A stretch of 8,038 nt of DNA from Bacteroidota bacterium (GTDB lineage: Bacteria > Bacteroidota > Bacteroidia > Bacteroidales > Marinifilaceae), in NCBI GenBank assembly GCA_023400335.1, contig JAEXFF010000233.1, forward strand, positions 1-8,038, in the 5' to 3' direction. The notes beneath the pieces were generated by a model, which had not been told where the DNA came from, searched no databases, and saw only the letters and a program-made list of their open reading frames with translations. Shown one piece after another: positions 1 to 7,982 of this stretch. The first letter of the stretch is position 1. Each line of letters opens with the position of its first letter. The translations under genes and the position numbers were made by a program.

Positions 1-3000
1 GTATATTAGCGGAATATTACCAGGGTTATTATAGCCAGCATGCATATCAAATCAATCAACGTACTCCCTTAACCAATTTTGTACCCGAAGACATAAAAGA
101 ATGGAGCGGTAATCTCTTCATTGAAAAAATCTTCAATCATGCATTATTAGCATTGGAACCCCGAACCGATCTGGAAAAAATACCCGTCAGCACCTATAAC
201 TTAATTTTGAAAACCGGTCCGGACTCTCCATTATTGCGGCCTACCTTATACGATTTTTTATGTTACAGGAGTATTCAACAACTCCGGAGTTGCGAGTCCT
301 TTCCAATTAACCGCTTTTTCCCCCAGCAATCCGTCTCTAATCCGGATATTTTATCAACAGCGTCCCAATTTATCTCTATGCCTTTGAAGGCAAAACCCTA
401 CGATATTGCTTCCCATATTATTGAAATTTACCAAAATTTATTGAAATTCAGATTATCTGTCCCGAATCGTCCGGCCTTTTTAATAGCGGATCTGGACCGT
501 TTAATGTATGGACAAGAAATTCTGTCAAACGACTCCCTTTATCTTTCCCGTTTGCAAGAACTGGAAAAAGATTTCTCCGGTATTCCTTATAGTGTAGAAG
601 TGCTTTATGAAGAAGCTCAATTTTATTATTGGAAAAGGCCTTACCCCGGGCCTACCCTCAGTGATATAAAAAAAGCTCTCTGTTATTGCGAAAAAGGTAT
701 AAAAGAATATCCTGATTATGAAAGAATAGGGTTATTGAAAAATCTGAAAAAACAAATTGAAACCCCGGAACTGCATATTTCGCTTCCCGAAACTATTTAT
801 CCGGACGCCCCCTTTTCCTTAGAAGCTGATTATAAAAACATTACTCAAATAAAACTCCATATTTCACAAATTCTGGAGTCGACTCAGAACTATGAACAGA
901 AAAAAAACAGTAAAACTCCTTTTAACACCCGGGATATTTATACAAAAACGTACACATTATCTTCCCAGCTGATTGAACACGACACTTCTTTTTCTCTACC
1001 GGCTCTGAAAAGCGGGATGTATGAAATCACAATGGAAGCGAATGGAAAGAAAACAAATCAAATGATGTTTATCGTCAATGATCTTTTTACCGTTACTCAA
1101 ATTGAAAACGACCATCGGGTCCGGTTTATGATCCGGGACAAACAAAGCGGGCAACCTATCCCGAACGCGACCATTCGCATTTATCAGGCAACAGAAAAGC
1201 AATATCCGCCTTTAGCCCATCTGACTTCTCTTACTCAATTGAAAACAGATAAATATGGGATGGCCACTTTAAAACTCGTTTATAATAATAAAAAATACAA
1301 ACAATTTTATTACGAGGTGACAAATGAACAAAACCCCAATAATTATATTCACTCTTACTATTATAACCCCTATTTCTTTAATAAAAGAAATCCGGAAGTT
1401 CAAAATGTAACTTTTTTTACAGACCGCAAGATTTATCGTCCGGGACAAACAGTATTGTTCAGCGGCATAGCGTGGACTTCTTCCCAAGATACCGCTGTAC
1501 TCAATATGGGAAAAACATACAACATCCAGTTTTACAATCTCTCCAACAGACAAAACTGGAAGGAATTAACGGTAAAAACCAATGAATGGGGCTCTTTCAG
1601 CGGGAGCTTTGTCATACCGGAAGAAAGCCTCAATGGTACTTACCTCCTCACCACCACAAACGGACAAACTCAAATTGAAGTTGCCGAGTACAAGCGGCCT
1701 GAAATAGAAATTCAGGTCGATCCTTTAAAAAAACCGTATGCTTTTGGAGATACCCTCGAAATAAACGGTTCTATAAAAACCTATTCAGGCATCACCTTGG
1801 AAGATACAAAACTAAACTATCAAATCTGCTTAAAACAGGTTTACCGCTGGCAAGCACCCGAACAATCTCCTGTAAAAGGACAGTTAAATACGGATATAAA
1901 CGGAACATTCCAAATAAAAGTGCCGACAAAAGTGCCGGCAACGCCCCATCCCGCTTTTCCGCAAAGTTATTATTACGAAATACTCCTTTCGGCTACAGAC
2001 TCCAAAGGGGAAACACAGGAGACGTCGGTCAATATCCCGATGAGCATCTCTCCTTATTCAATAGAAATCCGCTTCCCGGAATATGTCAATAAAGAAACTC
2101 CCCAGACTTTATCCATTCAGGCACGCAATTCTTCGGATTATGAAGTTTTTGAAAATGTAAACTACACATTTTACAAATTAATGCCTTTACATTCACCGGC
2201 ACAAACTTATCAGCCGGACAGTGTTAAGATCGAAAAAAAGATAACAGAAGGCCAGATCCTCACCTCTGCCGACTCCTTACAATTAAATTTAAAAGGATGG
2301 GCATCGGGAGCTTATATGGTAATTGTAAAAGGGAAAAATAGTGAACAAAAAACCATCTTTTACCTTTATTCTCCCCAGGATAAACAGCCTCCGATACAAA
2401 CCTACAACTGGCTGATTCAAGAAAAAACAGATTGTAAACCCGGAGAAAATGCAGAAATATTATTCGGAAGTTCAGCCGAAAATGTATATGTATTATATGA
2501 GTTATATGACGGTTACCGGCTTTTAAAACGGGAGCATCTTCAACTTTCCAATCGGGTGAAACGATTCAGTATCCCTTATTCCGAAAAATACGGGAATACC
2601 CTTTGCCTTATGCTCTCTTTTGTAAAAGACGGGAAATTCTTTAATGATCAGATAGAAATTCATAAATCACAAGAAAACAAAGAATTGACCATACAAACAA
2701 AAGTTTTCCGGGACCGGCTGCAACCCGGGCAAAAAGAAAACTGGGAATTCGTTATCCGGGACTACCGCGGACGTCCCGTAACGGCAGAAGTACTGGCTGT
2801 CATGTACGATCAATCCCTGGACCAATTTCGGGAAAATAACTGGTATTTTAATCCTTTCCCCGAATGGCGTATCAATTATCCCCTTTGGAGAACAGATATG
2901 TATTCCTCCACACCCGAGATGTTCTTTTCTTTTCCGGCCTCTTATAAGACTGTCCCACCTTTCCGGTTTGATGAATTGAATTTATACAAACAACAATACG

Positions 3001-5414
3001 GCTATCCTGAAGTCCGAAATCTTTCCGGTAGGTTAGAAGAAGCAGAATTTGCCGTGCCCTCCAGCGCAGATGAAAGTTTTACCGCTAAAAAATATGCACG
3101 GGACTCCCAAGGTCCGCAAACTGCAAATACAACTCCCCATACAAATATGGTCCTTCGGGAAAATTTTCAGGAAACTGTTTTTTTCTATCCCCATCTCGTC
3201 AGCAATGACAGTGGCATTGTACGGATGCAATTTACCATGCCGGATGCAACCACCCGCTGGAAGTTTATGGCACTGGCCCATACACATTCTTTACGTCACG
3301 GATGGATAGAAAAAGAAATCACTACTTCCAAGAAATTAATGGTTATGCCCAACCTGCCCCGTTATTTCAGAAGCGGAGATAGTACAATAATAAAGACAAT
3401 GGTTAGCAACAAAAGCGAAACCCTTCAGGCGGGAGAAGTTATATTAGAGCTTTTTGATCCTTTTACCAACCAGGTATGGTTGAAACAAACGAGCGGGTTT
3501 TCTGCCGGTCCGGGACAAAACACTACAGTTGCACAAGGCTTTATTGTCCCTCAGCAAATATCTGTGATGGGTTGCCGCATCATAGCTTCAACCCCCGGTT
3601 TTAGTGATGGGGAACAACACCTGATTGCCGTGGTTCCGGATAAAGTCATGCTGACGGAATCCCTTCCCTTCTTTATGAATGAGAAAGGGACACACACTTT
3701 TTATATGGAAGCCGAATCCCCTACCAGAGAAGATTACCGGCTTACACTGGAAGTGACGGCAAATCCCATTTGGTATGCCGTACTAGCACTTCCTAGCCTC
3801 CAACAACCCCAGACAGAAAATATCACCAATATTGCCGCCGCTTTTTATGTAAATACAGTCGGAAGTTACATCGCTAAAGCGAATCCGCGCATTCTGGCTG
3901 CCATCAATTCTTTAAAAACAGCAGCCGGGAACACAACGACTTCTCTTTCGCAGCTGGAAAAAAATCCGGAACTCAAATCCATTCTTCTGGAAAACTCCCC
4001 CTGGGCGTTAGACGCACAAAATGAGACAGAGCGGATTCAATCCCTTTCCCGGCTTTTCGATTTGAACCGTTTGAATCAACTCCAACAAACAGCCTTACAG
4101 AAAATAATAGTGCTGCAGGAAACAGAGGGGGGATGGAGCTGGTTTAAAGGTATGCCTTCGGACCGTTTTATAACTTGTAACGTATTGAATATGTTAGCCG
4201 TTGCCAGTTTAACAGGACAGATTGAATGGGGAGAAAATGAAAAAACAATGCAAATTAAAGCCCTGCATTATCTGGACAACGAAATTATCAAAGACTATAA
4301 AAAGAAAAATAAAAAAATAACATATTCCCAAATCCTCTACCTCCATACCCGCAGTTTTTACCGGGATATTCCCTTAGGAGATGCTTTGGAAGCCCATAAA
4401 TATTTCACGGGATTAGTTGAAAAGGAATGGAAACAGCTCTCTCTTTACGAAAAAGCCTTAACGGCAACAACTTTATTCCGTTACGGGAAGACAGAAACAG
4501 CCCGGAAAATTTTGAATTCTTTACAGGAATATGCGACCACAAATGCAGATTTAGGTATGTTTTGGGCTAACAATCATTCCTCCAGTTATTATATGAATTC
4601 TGCCATACAGGTTCATACGGCCATTATGGAAGCCTTTCATGAAATAGAAGGGAATACGGCTCAGACAAATTTAATGAAACAATGGTTACTGCGCCAGAAA
4701 CAAACACAAAATTGGGGCAATACACCCAGTACGGTCAATGCTATTTATGCCTTACTTCTGACCGGCACTACACAATTGGATATAAAAGAACAATTAACTG
4801 TAGCTTTAGGAAAACAAAAAATAGATATGAATAAAGCAGACCAGATGTTGGGTTATATAAAAACCGTTTATCCCGCATCGGCAATTACACCGGATTTGTC
4901 CCGGTTAACGATTACAAAAGAACAGGATGTCCCAAGCTGGGGTGGCCTTTATTTACAATATTTCGCTCAGCTCAAACAGGTGCAGAAAAAGAAGAAAAAT
5001 ACTTTAAACATAGAGAAAAAACTTTTTATCGAGAAAACGGCTGAGTCCGGAGTTCAATTAATTCCTTTCCAATCCTCTGTGAATATCGGGGATAAAATTG
5101 TCGTGCGCCTCACGATTAGCGTAGACCGGGATATGGAATATATACATCTAAAAGATTCCCGTGCAGCCTGTTTCGAACCGGTTCAACAAATTTCAGGTAA
5201 TCAATGGAAATACGGAACGTTTTATTATCAAGAAATAAAAGACGGGGTAACTAATTTCTTTATCCGTTACTTACCCAAAGGAACCTATGTATTTGAATAT
5301 CCGGTATGGGTAAATCAGGCAGGAGTTTATCAGGATGGCATAGCCACCATTCAGTCGGTGTATGCCCCCGAATTTGTTTCCCATAGCCTTACACAACAAA
5401 TTGAAGTCCAATAA
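1..5414 (+). CDS. Alpha-2-macroglobulin family protein (MG2 / bait / A2M / thioester-like domain), 5'-partial
   Basis: A very large extracytoplasmic protein of the bacterial alpha-2-macroglobulin family; 1,803 residues are visible and the stop is TAA at 5412-5414. The frame is open from the codon at position 3, and the first 50 codons (starting ILAEYYQGYY) read like the conserved N-terminal helical part of Bacteroidota homologues. The TTG at 153 is therefore internal, and the start with signal peptide lies upstream. Domains by position: helical N-terminal region to about 755; MG1-like from about 759; a carboxypeptidase-regulatory-like beta-sandwich about 1090-1310; MG2 about 1398-1700 with the hallmark DRKIYRPGQTV; further MG domains to about 2390; bait-region domain about 2400-2830; an aromatic-rich and then hydrophilic linker about 2835-3158; A2M domain about 3159-3440; helical thioester-type domain about 3770-4940 including GGWSWFKGMPSDR; C-terminal MG domain to the end with YAPEFVSHS. 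The thioester CxEQ is absent, with NITN at the aligned place (3819-3830). Family role (protease trapping, envelope defence) is known for relatives; the role here is inferred. No frameshift was seen. The family assignment is firm; substrate is unknown. Confidence 0.93.
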   Translation, partial: ILAEYYQGYYSQHAYQINQRTPLTNFVPEDIKEWSGNLFIEKIFNHALLALEPRTDLEKIPVSTYNLILKTGPDSPLLRPTLYDFLCYRSIQQLRSCESFPINRFFPQQSVSNPDILSTASQFISMPLKAKPYDIASHIIEIYQNLLKFRLSVPNRPAFLIADLDRLMYGQEILSNDSLYLSRLQELEKDFSGIPYSVEVLYEEAQFYYWKRPYPGPTLSDIKKALCYCEKGIKEYPDYERIGLLKNLKKQIETPELHISLPETIYPDAPFSLEADYKNITQIKLHISQILESTQNYEQKKNSKTPFNTRDIYTKTYTLSSQLIEHDTSFSLPALKSGMYEITMEANGKKTNQMMFIVNDLFTVTQIENDHRVRFMIRDKQSGQPIPNATIRIYQATEKQYPPLAHLTSLTQLKTDKYGMATLKLVYNNKKYKQFYYEVTNEQNPNNYIHSYYYNPYFFNKRNPEVQNVTFFTDRKIYRPGQTVLFSGIAWTSSQDTAVLNMGKTYNIQFYNLSNRQNWKELTVKTNEWGSFSGSFVIPEESLNGTYLLTTTNGQTQIEVAEYKRPEIEIQVDPLKKPYAFGDTLEINGSIKTYSGITLEDTKLNYQICLKQVYRWQAPEQSPVKGQLNTDINGTFQIKVPTKVPATPHPAFPQSYYYEILLSATDSKGETQETSVNIPMSISPYSIEIRFPEYVNKETPQTLSIQARNSSDYEVFENVNYTFYKLMPLHSPAQTYQPDSVKIEKKITEGQILTSADSLQLNLKGWASGAYMVIVKGKNSEQKTIFYLYSPQDKQPPIQTYNWLIQEKTDCKPGENAEILFGSSAENVYVLYELYDGYRLLKREHLQLSNRVKRFSIPYSEKYGNTLCLMLSFVKDGKFFNDQIEIHKSQENKELTIQTKVFRDRLQPGQKENWEFVIRDYRGRPVTAEVLAVMYDQSLDQFRENNWYFNPFPEWRINYPLWRTDMYSSTPEMFFSFPASYKTVPPFRFDELNLYKQQYGYPEVRNLSGRLEEAEFAVPSSADESFTAKKYARDSQGPQTANTTPHTNMVLRENFQETVFFYPHLVSNDSGIVRMQFTMPDATTRWKFMALAHTHSLRHGWIEKEITTSKKLMVMPNLPRYFRSGDSTIIKTMVSNKSETLQAGEVILELFDPFTNQVWLKQTSGFSAGPGQNTTVAQGFIVPQQISVMGCRIIASTPGFSDGEQHLIAVVPDKVMLTESLPFFMNEKGTHTFYMEAESPTREDYRLTLEVTANPIWYAVLALPSLQQPQTENITNIAAAFYVNTVGSYIAKANPRILAAINSLKTAAGNTTTSLSQLEKNPELKSILLENSPWALDAQNETERIQSLSRLFDLNRLNQLQQTALQKIIVLQETEGGWSWFKGMPSDRFITCNVLNMLAVASLTGQIEWGENEKTMQIKALHYLDNEIIKDYKKKNKKITYSQILYLHTRSFYRDIPLGDALEAHKYFTGLVEKEWKQLSLYEKALTATTLFRYGKTETARKILNSLQEYATTNADLGMFWANNHSSSYYMNSAIQVHTAIMEAFHEIEGNTAQTNLMKQWLLRQKQTQNWGNTPSTVNAIYALLLTGTTQLDIKEQLTVALGKQKIDMNKADQMLGYIKTVYPASAITPDLSRLTITKEQDVPSWGGLYLQYFAQLKQVQKKKKNTLNIEKKLFIEKTAESGVQLIPFQSSVNIGDKIVVRLTISVDRDMEYIHLKDSRAACFEPVQQISGNQWKYGTFYYQEIKDGVTNFFIRYLPKGTYVFEYPVWVNQAGVYQDGIATIQSVYAPEFVSHSLTQQIEVQ
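3819..3830 (+). other. Degenerate thioester site (NITN in place of CxEQ)
   Basis: In thioester-bearing macroglobulins the first helices of the thioester domain carry a motif such as YPYxCxEQ, where the Cys and Gln side chains form the reactive bond. Anchoring on flanking residues (LPSL before, FYVN after, matching LPYL and YYAN in homologues as I remember them) places asparagine, threonine and asparagine where Cys, Glu and Gln would be. No CxEQ occurs elsewhere in the visible protein. The alignment is from memory and ungapped, so it is an inference, but the lack of the motif is directly seen. Confidence 0.75.
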
Positions 5415-5605
5415 ACGGGTGTACCAGACAGACAGTTCGTTCTTAAATGAGGCATTCAAGTTCTCCGGAAACCAATTGACGCTTCTCTGATTGAAATACA
5501 GGCCTGATTAAAAATCAGCAACTTTCTCTTCTCCGATCAGCGAAGCGTCAATTGTACCTTTAGCAGGCGGCAATACGATTCTTTTTTTATCCTAGCCGGC
5601 TCTTT
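5415..5605. other. Intergenic region between convergent genes, no gene seen
   Basis: These 191 bases separate the stop of the macroglobulin gene from the stop of the response regulator. No convincing coding frame is present: the only plus-strand ATG (5448) runs ten codons to a TGA. The stretch contains the inverted repeat at 5473-5554 and a run of seven T at 5582-5588 (plus strand), which lies about 27 bases beyond the repeat, further than in a standard intrinsic terminator. Transcription from both sides should end here. Confidence 0.7.
5473..5554. repeat. 82-bp nested inverted repeat; possible bidirectional terminator or small palindromic element
   Basis: The left arm 5473-5491 (CAATTGACGCTTC, T, CTGAT) pairs with the right arm 5536-5554 (ATCAG, C, GAAGCGTCAATTG). 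That gives 18 of 19 complementary positions with one mismatch at 5486/5541. The 44-base loop holds a second hairpin, CTGATT-AAA-AATCAG, at 5504-5518, which reuses the same CTGAT/ATCAG word as the inner end of the outer arms, so alternative pairings are possible. Its place between two convergent stops suits a transcription end signal working in both directions, but neither strand has a T-run directly after the stem. A remnant of a miniature palindromic element is the alternative; I saw no target duplication. Confidence 0.7.
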
Positions 5606-6295
5606 CTATGATTTTATGACTAAACGAAATCCGGACCCATGTATATTTTCGATCCGGATATTGGAATCATCTTTGAAATATTTACGCAATTTCGTGATAT
5701 AAACATCCATGCTACGGGCTGTAAAATAATCATTCGCTCCCCATATTTCATTCAAAGCTTTATCCCGCATCAGCAGACCGTCCTGATGTTCGTACAACAA
5801 AATCAACAGATGGGCTTCCTTGGGAGTCAGTTTTATCACTTCTTTCCCTTTCGAAATTGTACGCAATTCTGTATTAAATTCGTACTCGCCGATACGGATT
5901 AGTTTCGATTTTCCTTCATTTCCGTCGTGTTCGCAACGGCTCAGTATCGCTTTAATCTTTAAAATTAATAATTCGGAATCAAATGGTTTCACGATATAAT
6001 CGTCAGCTCCGATTTCATAACCTAATTTCATATCTTCTTTCAGGCTTTTAGCCGTAATATAGACAAAAGGCACGGAAGAATCTATTTCCCGGATTTTCTT
6101 TCCCAGTGTAAAACCATCCATTTCCGGCATCATCACATCTAAAAGGCAGATATCGAATTTCTCTTTCCGAAAAGCATTTAATCCTTCATTTCCGTTTACA
6201 CATAAAGTGACTTCATAATCGGACAACTGAAGGTAAGATTGTAAAACAGAACCAAAACAAGGATCATCTTCTACCAATAATATTTTTTGTGTCAT
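5606..6295 (-). CDS. OmpR-family response regulator, RprY-like
   Basis: Cytoplasmic two-component response regulator of 229 residues, the usual length of this class. The receiver domain spans about residues 3-120, with the acidic pocket Asp10/Asp11, phospho-acceptor Asp53 in LLDVMMPEMDG, the switch residue Thr81 and the conserved Lys103 in VKPF. A winged-helix DNA-binding domain follows at about 131-227: LTPKEAHLL marks the first helices, RSMDVYITKLRKYF (194-207) the recognition helix and HGSGFRLV the wing. The ATG at 6293-6295 is chosen because the upstream frame soon reaches a TAA and the receiver domain begins right after it. It lies 57 bases downstream of the sensor kinase gene and is almost surely its partner. 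From memory it resembles RprY of Bacteroides fragilis, especially in the RSMDVYITKLRK segment, but many Bacteroidota regulators share this, so no symbol is given. Target genes cannot be told from the window. Confidence 0.95.
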   Translation of the reverse strand: MTQKILLVEDDPCFGSVLQSYLQLSDYEVTLCVNGNEGLNAFRKEKFDICLLDVMMPEMDGFTLGKKIREIDSSVPFVYITAKSLKEDMKLGYEIGADDYIVKPFDSELLILKIKAILSRCEHDGNEGKSKLIRIGEYEFNTELRTISKGKEVIKLTPKEAHLLILLYEHQDGLLMRDKALNEIWGANDYFTARSMDVYITKLRKYFKDDSNIRIENIHGSGFRLVIKS

Positions 6296-6352
6296 ACCTA
6301 ATTTATATTTGAATTTTTAATTTATACTTTTTCAAGCCTGTTACGATTATAT
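6296..6352 (-). other. AT-rich spacer between kinase and regulator genes
   Basis: This 57-base gap is strongly AT-rich and carries a 9-base direct repeat, TAATTTATA (plus strand), at 6299-6307 and 6318-6326, offset by 19 bases. On the coding strand the last bases before the regulator ATG read AAATTAGGT, A-rich as is common before Bacteroidota starts, with no well-spaced Shine-Dalgarno sequence. I saw no convincing internal promoter or hairpin terminator, so co-transcription of the two genes is the simplest reading. Confidence 0.55.
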
Positions 6353-7912
6353 CTATTCTATCCCAAAAACAATTTCCACCAGGGTACCTTTTCCTTTTTT
6401 AGAGTTTAACCGCACCTGCCCGTTGTGCAACTCCACAATTGACTTCACATAACTCAGGCCCAATCCGAAGCCTTTTACATTGTGTAAATTTCCATTCGGT
6501 ACCCGGTAAAAACGTTTAAAAACCTTTCGCTGAGCTTCCTTTGAAATACCGATTCCCTTATCGCTTACCCCGATAACCAGATGCTCTCCTTCTTTCCGGG
6601 TATAAACCTCTATTTCAGGAGCTCCTAAAGAATATTTGACAGCATTATCCAGAAGATTCGAAATGACGTTCTGCATGTGTACCTGATCCACATACAGCAT
6701 AAAATACGCTACTTCCAAACGGCACTCCAGTTTTCCTCCGGCATTCTGCACCTGCAGCATAAAATGCCCCACAGCTTCCTGAATCAACTTATTCATATCC
6801 GTTTCTTCCTTACACAAATGCAATTCATGCCGGTCCATTTTTGCCTGTTCCAGAATCCGTTCCACATATTTGTTCATCCGCTCGTTCTCACTTTTAATCA
6901 TGGCATTAAAATGCAGCAATTGTTTTTTGTCATTGAATACCTTTTCTTTCGTGATTGCCGATGTAGCTAAAGATATTGTGGCAATAGGAGTTTTAAACTC
7001 ATGCGTCATATTATTGATGAAATCATTTTTTATCACAGATAATTTCTGTTGCCGCACAATAATCCAAATCGTAACGATAAATACAAATAATAAACCAAAA
7101 ATACAAAAACCGGAAGCTAAAAACAGCCAACTCATATTCTCCAGAATAACCGGCTGTACAGATGCGAAACTTACCCCCAGATAGTAATCTTTCTTCACAT
7201 AATCATAAGGGAATAAATCAACATAATAAAAATTCTGTAAGTCCTTATTCCGGACCTTATTTAAAATATCTTTTTTAGTCAGTATCTCATAGGTAAAAGG
7301 CAAACGAATATTATATCCCCGGAAATAACCATTCATTAAACTCTGGAGATCAATACTAGCCAATCTTTTCTGTATAGAAACATTTTGAGGATCCTTTTCT
7401 TTAACCAGACGAATCATAAATTCCTTCAGTTTTTCATTGAGCAAAGCGTAAAAATTAACAGAAGAAACGGAATCTCCCGGGGTAAATCCTGTCGATTTTA
7501 TGGCTTGTACAATAAGTTCCTGACTGCTCATTTTCCTGGCCCCCGATTGCGGTAAGGCTTTCCAATGTTCCGACAAAAAAGAACGGTCTTCTTTAAAACG
7601 GTTTACATTATTATCCAAAAAATCGAACAGGTAGGTCGAAGGCCAGTTATTTTTCACTCCTGAAGAGGAAATCATTTCATTATAATTCTGTATTTCCCCC
7701 AGTTGTTGCTGTACCTCTAACAGGTATTTCATATAATTAATCTCTTCCACCCGGTTTACGACCCGGTTTAATACATCATACACCCTGGACGAAAACTTAT
7801 ATTGCCGCTCCCGTATAGCATATTTTATCCATATCCATTGTACCACTACAACAGCAGAAAAAGCCGTTATCATGAAAATCAACAATATCCGGATAATTAA
7901 CTTTTTTATCAT
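6353..7912 (-). CDS. Membrane sensor histidine kinase, RprX-like
   Basis: Inner-membrane sensor kinase of 519 residues. The first membrane segment is at about residues 7-29, a periplasmic region at about 30-259, and the second membrane segment at about 260-286. The cytoplasmic core follows directly with no separate HAMP or PAS domain evident. The H-box NMTHEFKTPI carries phospho-acceptor His304. The ATPase domain shows the N-box NLLDNAVKYS (Asn419, Asn423), G1 box DKGIG (451-455), F box FKRFYR (465-470) and G2 box GFGLG (481-485), so all catalytic parts are intact. A TGA lies two codons upstream of the ATG at 7910-7912, so this is the most upstream possible start, and the basic MIKKLIIR leader suits membrane insertion. 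It is the first gene of an operon with the response regulator. The signal sensed is unknown. Length and layout resemble RprX of Bacteroides fragilis as I recall it; orthology is not proven. Confidence 0.95.
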   Translation of the reverse strand: MIKKLIIRILLIFMITAFSAVVVVQWIWIKYAIRERQYKFSSRVYDVLNRVVNRVEEINYMKYLLEVQQQLGEIQNYNEMISSSGVKNNWPSTYLFDFLDNNVNRFKEDRSFLSEHWKALPQSGARKMSSQELIVQAIKSTGFTPGDSVSSVNFYALLNEKLKEFMIRLVKEKDPQNVSIQKRLASIDLQSLMNGYFRGYNIRLPFTYEILTKKDILNKVRNKDLQNFYYVDLFPYDYVKKDYYLGVSFASVQPVILENMSWLFLASGFCIFGLLFVFIVTIWIIVRQQKLSVIKNDFINNMTHEFKTPIATISLATSAITKEKVFNDKKQLLHFNAMIKSENERMNKYVERILEQAKMDRHELHLCKEETDMNKLIQEAVGHFMLQVQNAGGKLECRLEVAYFMLYVDQVHMQNVISNLLDNAVKYSLGAPEIEVYTRKEGEHLVIGVSDKGIGISKEAQRKVFKRFYRVPNGNLHNVKGFGLGLSYVKSIVELHNGQVRLNSKKGKGTLVEIVFGIE

Positions 7913-7982
7913 GTTTCAACACCTGAATACAGAAAAGGATAAATTTAAAGCTTATTCTGCCGCCAGCCTTCGCTTGATTTTG
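7913..7982 (-). other. Leader region of the kinase/regulator operon
   Basis: The 70 bases between the predicted promoter and the kinase start hold no gene. There is no clear Shine-Dalgarno sequence; the bases just before ATG read GTTGAAAC. A GC-rich patch (about 7958-7974) is flanked by AT-rich sequence but forms only a short, weak stem, so I do not call a riboswitch or attenuator. Confidence 0.4.

Noticed and set aside
418..448. 11-base direct repeat TTATTGAAATT (418-428 and 438-448)
   Set aside because: It falls in coding sequence for IIEIYQNLLKF and is explained by AT-rich codon use for similar residues.
996..1553. Minus-strand open frames of 68 and 94 codons within the macroglobulin gene
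   Set aside because: Shadows of the MG domain coding sequence; compositionally odd and without promoter or family resemblance.
1917..1942. Direct repeat AAAAGTGCCG
   Set aside because: It encodes a short KVPTKVPAT repeat in a linker; too short to mean more.
3033..3309. Two overlapping open frames on opposite strands (3033-3287 minus and 3049-3309 plus) inside the macroglobulin gene
   Set aside because: Both lie wholly within a well-supported coding frame, have no recognisable motif, and fit chance shadow frames.
5581..5601. T-run plus the palindrome AGCCGGCT (5594-5601) as an intrinsic terminator
   Set aside because: The palindrome has no loop and lies on the wrong side of the T-run for plus-strand transcription; on the minus strand the run is of A, not T.
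6677..7184. Plus-strand open frames of 97 and 104 codons opposite the kinase
   Set aside because: They lie antisense to conserved kinase motifs, which explain the sequence.
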